64,000 nucleotides of DNA from Asterias rubens (lineage: Eukaryota > Echinodermata > Asteroidea > Forcipulatida > Asteriidae): assembly GCF_902459465.1 (NCBI RefSeq), contig NC_047063.1, forward strand, positions 20,549,685 through 20,613,684, in the 5' to 3' direction. The notes under the pieces are model-generated. The model did no database searches and was not told the DNA's origin. It saw nothing but the letters and a program-made list of their open reading frames with translations. Made by a program: the position numbers and the translations under genes. This document shows, one piece after another, positions 55,714 through 64,000 of this stretch (the first letter of the stretch is position 1; each line of letters begins with the position of its first letter).

Positions 55714-56102
55714 GCAGTGGACACTATTGGTAATTGTCAAAGACTAGCCTTCACAGTTGGTGTATCCCAACATAATATGCATAAAATAACTAACCTGTGA
55801 AAATTTGAGCTCAATCGGTCATCAAAGTTGCGAGATAATAATAATAGAAGAAAACACCCTAGTCACACGAAGTTGTGTGCATTTAGATGGTTGATTTCGA
55901 TACCTCAAGTTCTAAACTTGAGGTCTCAAAATCAAATTCGTGGAAAATTACTTCTATCTCGAAAACTACTCGTCCACTTCAGAGGGAGCCGTTTCTCACA
56001 ATGTTTTATACTGCCAACCTCTCCCCATTACTCTTTACCAAGTGAGGTTTAATGCTAATAATTATTTTGAGTAACTACCAATAGTGTCCACTGCCTTTAA
56101 AG
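55706..56102 (+). mobile_element. TTAA-type MITE, family 2, abutting family-3 copy d
   Basis: TTTAAAGGCAGTGGACACTA to AGTGTCCACTGCCTTTAAAGG with a well preserved core, including the inner palindrome CGATACCTCAAGTTCTAAAC then TTGAGGTCTCAAAATC. Confidence 0.9.
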
Positions 56103-57129
56103 GAAATTAAAGCAGCCCTGTCCTTGTTGGGGAGACAACAAAGGGGTATGTATGATTGTTGCTCATTCTCGCTTGACTAGTTCTAGTCGCTAGTAGCCTT
56201 GATCAAGGCTGTGTAGAGCAAGGATAAAAACCTCAGCCGCCCGACTGACCTCTAAAAAGAATAGCGCACCGCACTCTCACGCACACCCACACCGCCTGTA
56301 AAGTACATGTAAGCCCCACACATCTCAAGCCCAGCATGACGACTCACGGGGCTAGGATTTTGGGCGATAGCGGTGCGTTGAATAGCGGTGTGTGTGGGAC
56401 TGTTGAAACGATCGTTTATGTGCTTCCTTGTTAAAGACAGTCGGGGGACCGGAACAGGAGTTGCATTGCATTCGGGCATCGCATTCGTGCGATTTTTAGC
56501 TTTTGGCAAACCATATTACACAGCCTTGATCAAGGCTAAGTTGCTAGTCAAGAAGAAGGACAAGTAGAAATCATCCTGTTGTATCATAGCTTTTGTGAAC
56601 AGAACCACTTTATGTGAATATAAGCCGTCGGAAAGGAAGGTCCGCTAGCTTACAACGTGGAAGGACCTCTTTACCAATAGCATCGCTGATTCAGGCTCAC
56701 GGTAAGAGAGCACTACTATCGTTACCCTTGGTAAATTTACTTTAAACAAAGTACATACTATAGCCAAGAAATCAAGCTTCAGAGTGAAGATGGTAGTTCT
56801 TCTCAGCTGGACTGAGCGTACTATCTCTTGGCAAGCCACCCGAACAGAAGATTAGGTAATACATGTACATGTACTTGAACTTACTTGAATCCATCGACGC
56901 CATCACACAACAGGGGAGGAGACGGTGGTTCTGGTTACAGTCTACCTCCATGTTGGGTGGGGCAGACAGCTTAGATAAGGTTGTAGAGCCCCCGACATTC
57001 TTTAGGAATTTGTCCACATGTCCCCGCTTGAAAGTGTTCACGGTAAAAACAGGATTACAGCCAAATTTCCACATGATTTTTCACAGTAAAAAGCAATATT
57101 CAAAAAATGGAAATTTGGTTGGTAATCCT
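56103..57129. other. Non-coding block
   Basis: GCCTTGATCAAGGCT occurs at 56197 and again at 56523. Short ORFs on either strand at 56252-57147 have no domain. No gene called. Confidence 0.4.
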
Positions 57130-57198
57130 GTTTTTATCAAGGGATAAATTTCATGCTAAGCAAACTTGTGTGCTGAGCAGCTCTATGAAATTGGGCCC
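57130..57198 (+). repeat. Right-end fragment of the GGGCCCAATTTCAT MITE
   Basis: CATGCTAAGCAAACTTGTGTGC and GAGCAGCTCTATGAAATTGG then GCCC. It abuts a full copy beginning at 57199. Confidence 0.6.
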
Positions 57199-57441
57199 AG
57201 GGGCCAATTTCATAGAGCTGCTTAAGCAAAAAATTTGCTTAAGCACGAAAAAAGCTCGCTTATTTTACACATGTTACTGGCCAAAATTTCATGCCACATA
57301 CATTGCTTGTGACTAGTATTTAGCTGTTGTTTACTTAGCATATTAATTGAGTGGAGTCTTGGGCGGTAATCTGATTTTACTAAGCAATGAATTTTTTGCT
57401 TGAGCAAAATTTTGTGCTTAAGCAGCTCTATGAAATTGGGC
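57199..57441 (+). mobile_element. MITE, GGGCCCAATTTCATAGAG family, copy 2
   Basis: GGGGCCAATTTCATAGAGCT is mirrored by AGCTCTATGAAATTGGGCC. The inner CTTAAGCA repeats and the interior TTACTGGCCAAAATTTCATG are shared with copy 1 at 14284-14527 in the opposite orientation. Confidence 0.85.
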
Positions 57442-57952
57442 CTAGGACGTACGCGGCTACTTTTTATGTACGCAGCACCTTTTGTACGCGGTTTTGGGTT
57501 TTTCTCATAGATATAGAATAGAATAAGGCGCCTTGTCAAAACCTCCAAGCTGTTCCATTCCGCGTGCATTCTGCGGGAGTCCGCGGATTTTTGTAACAAA
57601 AGAACCTGTAGCAACCGGGCATGTCCACGGCCACGACGGCTCATTTACATGTCAATAAACATGAATATTCCGGGGGCTCCGCGGAGCGACCGGTCGGCCA
57701 TTGTAAGGTCCAGCTTATGAGCTGACCGGCGGAACCGCGGAGGAACGTAGGTGGTTAACAATGGTTTTACCTTAATTTGCAGATTAAAAAGCAAAGCGAG
57801 GGTGGATGTGTAACTAAAATCCATTTCCTCCAATGTGTGATTTTTAAGACTTGGTTGGGCCTACATTACCAAAACATGAATTTTAAAAATGGTTGTCTTT
57901 ATTCCCGGATTCGACAAAAGTTCCAGGCTACGTGCAAACTCCGTTGTAAGCT
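57442..57952. other. Non-coding block
   Basis: GCTCCGCGGAGCGACCGGTC (57675) and GACCGGCGGAACCGCGGAGG (57722) form a GC-rich inverted repeat. TCCGCGGATTT and TGCGGGAGTCCGCGG lie nearby. No gene seen. Confidence 0.4.
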
Positions 57953-58680
57953 AACCCTCTAGTCACTGCACCGCCCGAGTTTCTGAAAACCAATTTTTCA
58001 AGATTCTTGCAGTAAACAACTTGAATCGTAGTTCAATTTTTAAAAGATAGCTTAATATTTATGCACATTTTTTTACCCTTTTGGTAATGATTGTATAAAA
58101 GTACAAGCTCCCATTGGGAACAATAATCGGCTCTCGAATATTTTTTTGTAAGGATAAAATGGACACAATAGATTTTCAAGGCTTTTATCTGGCTCAATGC
58201 TCATACTAATTAAATGCGAAGGCGTTAGTTTTCGACAATATCATCATTAATGATGAATAAATACAGTTTCCGTTGTGTTTACTAATTGGTATGAGCTAAA
58301 TTATTTCATCGAAGCTAATGACGATGAAATAATTTAGCTCATACCAATTAGTAAACACAAAGGAAACTGTATTTATTCATCATTAATATTGATATTGTCG
58401 AAAACTAACGCCTTCGCATTTAATTAGTTTGAGCATTGAGTCAGATAAAAGCCTTGAAAAGCTATTGTGTCCATTTTATCCTTACAAAAAAATATTCGAG
58501 AGCCGATTATTGTTCCCAATGGGAGCTTGTACTTTTATACAAACATTACCGAAAGGGTAAACAATTGTGCATGAATATTAAGCTATCTTTTAAAAATTGA
58601 ACTACGATTCCAGTTGTTTACTGCAAGAATCTTGAAAAATTGGTTTTCAGAAACTCGGGCGGTGCAGCGACTAGAGGGTT
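57953..58680. repeat. 728-bp near-perfect palindrome
   Basis: The left arm (57953-58311) begins AACCCTCTAGTCACTGCACC and the right arm (58322-58680) ends with GGTGCAGCGACTAGAGGGTT. The loop is only 10 bases (AAGCTAATGA). The arms align from end to end without net length change, with about 15 differences in 359 bp by eye (roughly 96 percent). No ORF. It could be a young foldback transposon, or an inverted duplication that gives a long hairpin RNA if transcribed. Confidence 0.93.
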
Positions 58681-59615
58681 GTCAGAGTATCCAGGGGACA
58701 ATTTTAACTGTTCGTTCTTACTTTCCAAGCGGAAAACATTAGTTTCTTATTTATAAAATCCCAAGTCACCGTCACCAATAAACAAATCTACACACCTGTG
58801 CGAGTGTGTCTCCATGTCAAAACAACCAGATAGTCTGGTTTGTCCAATGTCGGGGGGGGGGGGGAGCCACAGTTTTAGACACCGGTGTTTCTATTGGCTG
58901 TTGAATTTACATATAGCGCGTAACGAATGTTTTCATTGGTCGATTTTGCCCTACTGCCAGAGCAGCATATTGTATTCAACATCATGGAAGAAAACGTTAA
59001 GTAGTCGCGGCGGCGGTGATTTCTTATTAATTTAGCATCGTTTTTCTTGCGGAAATCGATTAAATGTGAATGGTTTCAAGTTAAAAATCGATATTTTTGT
59101 ATCAAGCATAAATGTTGCAAATTATGCTTCGCAAATTGGATCGCAACATTTGCGATGCACTTTTTACAATTGCATAGCAAATCATCAAAATTGCATCACA
59201 AATTGCGATGTGATACAGGCGAAATCGTTCCCTGATTATCACAAGCGCTGGATGGTGTAATTGTCTTGTCGGTGCGGCCTGTCCGCTTCCAGGAGGATGT
59301 TATTCATGAGTAAAAAATGTATTGTTCTGGAAGAGCACGGCCGGTCCGCGTCCAAGCCGCTGATATTTATGACCTGAAAATACAACTTGTTTATTCATGA
59401 GACTGATTGTTATACTAACAATAGCGCCCGGCAAGGATAGCTCATTAACTTCGCCGCGCTTCAACGCACATGGCCGTTCTTCCACAGACTGTCCGAGGTC
59501 CTTAGCAACGGCGGTATTTGCTGTCCAGTCCGCAGACTGTCAGCGGAGGAACGCCCGGGAGGTTTTGACAAGGCGCCTAACTAGATCGGCCGCGCGTACA
59601 AACGCGGGTTCTGGC
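58681..59615. other. Non-coding block
   Basis: G run at 58852-58864. From 59270 on the sequence is richer in CpG (CTTCGCCGCGCTTCAACGCA, AGATCGGCCGCGCGTACAAA). A 106-codon ORF at 59397-59717 is composition-driven and runs into a repeat. No gene called. Confidence 0.4.
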
Positions 59616-60091
59616 ATGGGGGCCGCCATTGCCCATCTCTCGTGTACATTTTCTGTGCGTTGCCGTCAGCACGTAACTAGTATAATGGAGATCAATGGGA
59701 AGGGTCTATTAAAATAACTAGAGTGCATTTTGGCGACCCCAACCAAAAACTGTTTCGGTTGTTGGTCGTTGGTTCTACTGTTCAGACTGAACGACAACCG
59801 AGTTGTGAGCTCGGTTACCGTTTTGGTTGTGACGTCAGAAACAGTTTTTGATTGAGGTCGCCAAAACGCACTCAGATTGGCCGCGAGTACATACGCGCCG
59901 TTGCCTGTGTAAAAAAGTTTTTGTTCGCCATGGATGCGGCAAAAATTTCACGTTCGAAAGGCGACGCGCGGAAATGAACACGGGAGATAGGCCTTTGACG
60001 CGCTAAATGTCACGTGCTGACGGCAACAAGTCACGTGCTGACGGCAACGCACAGAAAATGTACACGAGAGATAGGCAATGGCGGCCCCCAT
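59616..60091. repeat. Inverted repeat with 59-bp arms around a nested MITE
   Basis: ATGGGGGCCGCCATTGCCCA...TTGCCGTCAGCACGT (59616-59674) is mirrored at 60033-60091. CACGTGCTGACGGCAAC is also tandemly repeated at 60011-60027 and 60032-60048. TATAATGGAGATCAATGG flanks the structure in direct orientation (near 59680 and 60109). It encloses the element at 59721-59873. Confidence 0.8.
59721..59873. mobile_element. 153-bp MITE (GAGTGCRTTTTGGCGACC ends)
   Basis: GAGTGCATTTTGGCGACC is mirrored by GGTCGCCAAAACGCACTC, AAAAACTGTTTCGG by its complement within CAGAAACAGTTTTT, and an inner palindrome GAGTTGTGAGCTC is present. Nested within the larger inverted repeat. Confidence 0.8.
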
Positions 60092-60118
60092 TGTCCTATT
60101 CAGTCAGTATAATGGAGA

Positions 60119-60378
60119 TCAATGGTCCCTTCCCATGAAATGTGTAAATTGCACATAGCGCGTGCGCACTAACGTTTTGGTTTGCAAAGATTAATGAGGG
60201 AACGTCGCGCTGTTTTGTACATGGCTAAGGGGTGCGTGACGTAGACGCGATTGCGCGTCTGCTGCTTAGTGCACAACTCTATGGCGTTTGCCAAGCAACA
60301 GGGTCTGTACCATATAGCTCTATGGTCTGTACGCATGCGTGAATGTGATTAGCATATTTCATGGGAAGGGTCCATTCT
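60119..60378. mobile_element. Element with 22-bp inverted ends
   Basis: CAATGGTCCCTTCCCATGAA at the left and TTCATGGGAAGGGTCCATTC at the right. The interior GCGCGTGCGCAC and GTACGCATGCGTGAATG pair partly. No ORF. Confidence 0.6.
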
Positions 60379-60399
60379 ATATCTAGTCTATGGTTTTTC

Positions 60400-60645
60400 T
60401 ACACGCTGGACAACTGTAGTGTGCGCGGATGCCACTTTCAATCCGTGTCGGAATCTTCGACACGGATGGAGATTTATCAAACCCACCTCCCGGTCAGGGT
60501 TGGTTTCGACACGGATAGTGCGCCTTATCCATCGACACCGTGTTGAAAAGTTGTAGTGTGAAAAGGTCAGTGCACATTATCCGGATCGTATCCGTGTCCA
60601 ACACAGAGATTTTTTGGTAGTGTGAAAAGGCCTTATGACTAGACC
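60400..60645. repeat. Cluster of ACACGGAT words and GTAGTGTG repeats
   Basis: TCCGTGTCGG, CGACACGGAT (twice), CGACACCGTG and TCCGTGTCC occur within 200 bp, with TGTAGTGTG at 60414 and TAGTGTGAAAAGG at 60554 and 60619. It resembles a degraded hAT-type non-autonomous element, but I could not fix its ends. Confidence 0.4.
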
Positions 60646-61147
60646 AAACATTATTTAGTTTCTGAAAACGGTTACAATGTGGTACAACTTCAAAAGATTG
60701 ATAGTCATGAAATAACGATTACTCAATACAAAAATTAGTCTCATTCAAAACATGGTTGGTCAAAAACTACCCCACACTTCTTTTTTATAAATATTAACCA
60801 CAATTAATAGGTTCGGTCACAACTTCTCACAAAAGACTTTGTACTGTATTAGCAATTATTCGGTTCAAACAGACGATCCAGAGTCGCGCCGAACCAATCA
60901 GAACTAGGGGCGACTCCAGGTCGACCTAAATCAATTTGAACTAATTGTTTTCACATAAATCTAGTATTCTACGACAAAGGGTGCGGCAAAGACGATTCGG
61001 GAACAGTGTACACGAACAATGTAGATTGCACTTGGCGTGTACATAATGTACAGTATGTTTTTTTGTTTTCCTGACATTGACATTGCTTCAGGATCATTAT
61101 GCTTACTCGTGCTTTCGTTCACATTATGCAGGTTGGATCGAATCACC
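60646..61147 (+). other. Upstream flank and leader of the DxD membrane-protein gene
   Basis: AT-rich flank. An acceptor-like TTCGTTCACATTATGCAG ends at 61131, 16 bases before the chosen ATG, so an upstream untranslated exon is possible. Confidence 0.4.
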
Positions 61148-63856
61148 ATGGTGGGAAGAACGAAGTGGGCTGCAGTCGTAATTGCAGTTTGCTCTATCTT
61201 GTTTTGGCTGCGTATTGGCATTAATCAGAAATGGCAGATAATTAACGCTACCAAAAAAACAAAACCAATGTCAGTGTTTCGTTCGGAAAATGGGATGAAC
61301 CAAGCAAACTGGGCCCCAAACCAGCCTGATCCCGCAGTTAGAAACTGGACCTCAAACCAACCTGATCCCGCAGTTAGAAACTGGACCTCAAACCAACCTG
61401 ATCCCGCAGTTACAAACGGTCATAGCGTGACACTGACCATCCACCTTGCAGCGACTCCTGTCATACTTAATCAGCTTTACTGCATTGCAATACGATCAGC
61501 AGCACTTTTCTGGTCTCCGAAATTAGGACGCATAGGACTTATAATGGACGCAGAGTCACAGAGAGACCATGAGTTTGCCGCACGACTCAAAGCACAAGAG
61601 GAACTACTTGGGTTTACCTTCGAGATAATGTATCAGCCGCTACCGCCATCGGGGTTCAGCTACTTTACCTCCATGGGTCACTTCCCTGGGAGGTCAGCTA
61701 GTTACAACAGGCAACTTTGGAATAGCTTCTTCATGGACGAGTACGTCACTACATCAATTGTGGCGTGGACGGACGGCGATGTAATGTTCACCTCCCCAGT
61801 CATTCCGGAAAGCATCCTCAACGGTGACAAAATCCGAATCTTTGCCGAGCCTGCCTTCTTTCATAGTAAACCTGCTGAATCCACTGCGTTTATTGCTCTT
61901 GGGAAGAAGGCGGTTGCTACGTTCACGTGTTTTCCTCTGTACCTGTGGCGGGACACCATAACGAACTGCCGGAATCACATTCTAAAACACATGAAGGTAT
62001 TTAAAAAGTAAAACATATTACGAGTTTTATAACGAAGTTTTGAATTATTTTCTGATCTTATTTTAATATCGGATCAGGAGCCAGTTTTATGAAACGGGAA
62101 TTTGGACAAGGTTCCTTTGTATGAACTTAAGTCGTGTCCTTGTTTTTTTACCGGGATGACTATCAGGGTGTCTAAAAAAAAAGGTAATCCTACTGCAAAT
62201 GGTTTGTATGGCCATACTATTGTTTACCAGCAGAAAGCATGCCATCATCTTAAAGCCGAAGCCTTGTGCTTTTCAATGATATATTTGGTCACATGTCAGG
62301 GTCACGCATCATGGAGCACCACTGTCTTGAAGTTGTGGTGCAAAAATGCAGTTGGTTCACTTTTGAACCCATGTCATTCTGGCCTTCAGACACAATGGTA
62401 TGAAACCAGAAGTTTTTAGGCTAGAGTACACGGAAGCTATTGGAGAAGACCGAGAACCACCAGCAAAGAAAACAAGTGGGTAACTGTGAGAAAGTATGAA
62501 GAACACGAGACCAGCCTCAACCTCAACAAAAGAAGTTCAGGAAGGCCAAGGACAACAACATCTCAGGAAAACATCGCTGCCGTACGACATCAACTGATTG
62601 TCCACCCACTAGAGCCAAGTGTACGACGAAATGGTGCTGGACTGAGCCTCGCCACTTTTAATCGGATCACTCGTCTGGACCTTCATTTCCATCCGTTCCA
62701 CATCCACAACCGTCACAAACTTCTGCCTGCTGATTTTGCAAGAAGACAGACTTTTTTTGTGAGTGGCTTCTTGAGTCTTGAGCGGTGGGAGAGAGATCCA
62801 AAGTTTCTGGTGGTTCTCAGTCTGGTAATGCTTCTCCAAAGGCATATTCCATGTATGTAGCCTGCAAATTTCTGGTCTCATAAAATTTCTTGACCACAAA
62901 GATTCTCTGTTCTGCCGTTAGCTGAACCATTGTGACAACTTGAGGTTTACACACTGCATTTTTGCACCACAACTTCAAGACGGTGGTGCGTCATGATGCG
63001 TGACCCTGGAATGAAACCAAAGGTATCATAAAAAGCACAATGCTTCGGCTTTAAGACGATGCCATATTTTGTTCTGGTAAACACATATAGTTTTGCCATA
63101 AAAACCATTTACAGTAGGATTACCTTTTTTTTATACCCTGTATACATCATCAAATTCGACCAAGTAAACTGGCGAAATTTTCTGGATATCATGTTTTTAA
63201 CATGAATGCAAAAATTAAATGATTATTTCAGAAATCCTCACGCCTGGAACTGAGTTTTTTTCACATTACAGGTTCTCTTTTTGTCTTTATTGTTTTAGGT
63301 AAAAGAGTTCGAGGAAGCATTCGTCAAGTTCCGTGGATACCAGTCCTTCCCTGTAAATATCTTGTTCTCGTACGCATTTTACTTCGAGCATGATCGTTAC
63401 GATTGGCACTTTCGGCTCCCACCAACAATGTCTCTGCAACAGTACAACAAGGAGTTTGTGTCGCCAGGTTTTGGCTTTGAAATAACCGACTTAACACCAG
63501 TAGCGTGCAACACTAAGCACAAACCCTACTACAATCCTAAGCGTATAATTAGTCATTTACAGGGTCACTGTACGGCTATGCACTACATTGGTAAACGACC
63601 TGAACAATGTGAACAATTTCGAGGTAAAACGGACTTTCAGGTTTTCGAACCAAGACGGTTAGGGAAACATAAGATTGCCCAGTGGTGTGAAGGGGCAATC
63701 AAAAACCGGGCAGCATGTGCCGCAGTCAGTGATGCTTATTATAAGAATGTTGCAAAACACGTCCAATTTGGACTCAATAACTTTGATCTAAACAAAGTTA
63801 AAAATGTTGAAAAGGCCGCCATGGAAATGAATCTTACTTGCCGCAAGTTTGAATAG
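61148..63856 (+). CDS. Putative type II membrane glycosyltransferase, two exons, ~468 aa
   Basis: Join 61148-61996 and 63299-63856 (donor AAG/GTATTT, acceptor TTGTTTTAG, phase 0), giving about 468 aa. The start ATCACCATGG is a strong initiation context, and it is immediately followed by a basic KW and one membrane segment (AAVVIAVCSILFWLRIGI, about residues 8-25), then a stem with NQPDPAVRNWTS repeats. The luminal domain has YNRQLWNSFFMDEY, then WTDGDVMF (a DxD-like metal/nucleotide-sugar motif), RIFAEPAFF, FPLYLWRDTITNCRNHILKH, and in exon 2 VKEFEEAFVKFRGY, CNTKHKPYYNPKRII and conserved-looking Cys residues. Layout and DxD suggest a Golgi GT-A-fold glycosyltransferase; the family is not named by me and the substrate is unknown. 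A longer upstream reading from 61037 is open but has a weaker start and no leader logic. Confidence 0.75.
61319..61420 (+). repeat. In-frame 36-bp tandem repeat in the stem region
   Basis: Three units (61319-61354, 61355-61390, 61391 onward, the last partial) encode NQPDPAVRNWTS. Each full unit carries an NWT N-glycosylation sequon. The units are almost identical in DNA (one AACCAG/AACCAA difference in units 1 and 2), so the expansion is recent and copy number may vary. Confidence 0.9.
62164..63140 (+). mobile_element. DNA transposon with 189-bp inverted ends (Tc1/mariner-like), non-autonomous
   Basis: Left end CAGGGTGTCTAAAAAAAAAG and right end CTTTTTTTTATACCCTG. The inverted arms run 62164-62352 and 62953-63140 (for example GTAATCCTACTGCAAATGGT against ACCATTTACAGTAGGATTAC). 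TAT lies on both sides, fitting a TA-type target. The 600-bp interior holds a transposase N-terminal remnant only. Confidence 0.8.
62475..62760 (+). pseudogene. Transposase DNA-binding domain remnant
   Basis: Reads WVTVRKYEEHETSLNLN, then SSGRPRTTTSQENIAAVRH, PSVRRNGAGLSLATFNRI and LHFHPFHIHNRHKLLPADF. This is the helix-turn-helix N-terminal part with GRPR hook typical of Tc1/mariner-class transposases. The DDE catalytic part is missing: after about residue 92 of the open frame the sequence stops resembling a transposase. The open frame begins at a GTG (62486), so no native start remains. Confidence 0.65.
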
Positions 63857-63877
63857 TTAAATTAGAAAAGTTAAAAA

Positions 63878-63930
63878 GACTGGTCTTTGACAAATTACCA
63901 TACGTGTATATTCCCTACTTTTTAAAATCC
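63878..63930 (-). repeat. TTAA MITE family 1, end fragment
   Basis: AAGACTGGTCTTTGACAAAT and CCATACGTGTATATTCCC form the terminal 50 bp of family 1. It lies just after the stop codon at 63854-63856, so it probably forms part of the 3'UTR of the DxD gene. Confidence 0.6.
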
Positions 63931-64000
63931 CTTTTGCAGCCATTATACACTTTCGGAACAGGTTTACAAATAACTTAAAGGGTTTATAGAAGGTATTTGT

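Larger units (their letters stand above)
61997..63298 (+). other. Intron of the DxD gene
   Basis: GT at 61997-61998 and AG at 63297-63298. Length 1302 bp, of which 977 bp are the transposon at 62164-63140. Without it the intron would be about 325 bp. A nearer acceptor (CACATTACAG ending at 63271) would lead into a stop at once, so 63299 is the exon start. Confidence 0.75.

Noticed and set aside
61037..61147. Upstream extension of the DxD protein by 37 codons
   Set aside because: In frame and hydrophobic in part, but the ATG at 61148 has the stronger context (ATCACCATGG), gives a normal type II signal anchor, and an acceptor-like AG lies at 61130-61131 between the two.

Overview
This is a eukaryotic, intron-containing, AT-rich and very repeat-dense window. 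Non-LTR and Penelope-type retroelement debris, tRNA-derived SINEs, and dozens of short TTAA-flanked inverted-repeat elements (MITEs) point to a marine invertebrate. The Apollo/SNM1B homologue starts almost like its vertebrate counterpart, and the MITE sequences look like those I associate with sea stars (Asteroidea). That placement is recognition and inference, not a search result. Coding density is very low: three protein genes can be supported, all on the + strand.

Layout. 0-7 kb: non-coding, with a SINE cluster (2.5-3.0 kb), a TTAA MITE (3.45 kb) and two local tandem duplications (5.87-6.14 and 6.45-6.86 kb). 7-13 kb: two CpG-richer blocks that end in good splice donors (7573 and 12113) and may be first exons, plus a decayed LINE reverse transcriptase (8.3-8.9 kb). 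13-33 kb: no gene seen. This stretch is a field of MITEs, a poly-T composite repeat with four GGAAGT palindromes (17.1-18.4 kb), a TACATTTAGG palindrome (22.5 kb) and a Penelope-like fragment carrying a hammerhead-like ribozyme motif (23.1 kb). 33.4-35.3 kb: gene 1, an intronless 421-codon MYND zinc-finger protein with an upstream 5'UTR splice acceptor. 36-44 kb: more MITEs and a promoter-like CCAAT/TATA cluster (40.9 kb). 44.3-47.2 kb: two LINE remnants, one with a long open reverse-transcriptase ORF. 50.9-53.2 kb: gene 2, an Apollo/SNM1B-type (DCLRE1B) nuclease of 758 aa in one coding exon. 54-60.4 kb: palindromic elements, including a 728-bp near-perfect palindrome at 57.95-58.68 kb. 61.1-63.9 kb: gene 3, a two-exon type II membrane protein of about 468 aa with a DxD motif (putative glycosyltransferase). 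Most of its intron is a DNA transposon with 189-bp inverted ends.

The three genes show no sign of working together: a DNA-end/telomere nuclease, a possible Golgi glycosyltransferase and a MYND adaptor-like protein. The most distinctive features are structural. MITE families share a core but differ in their ends, and at three places two elements abut across a single TTAA. There is also the long palindrome, the hammerhead-like motif, and a set of possible interaction motifs in the long tail of the Apollo homologue.
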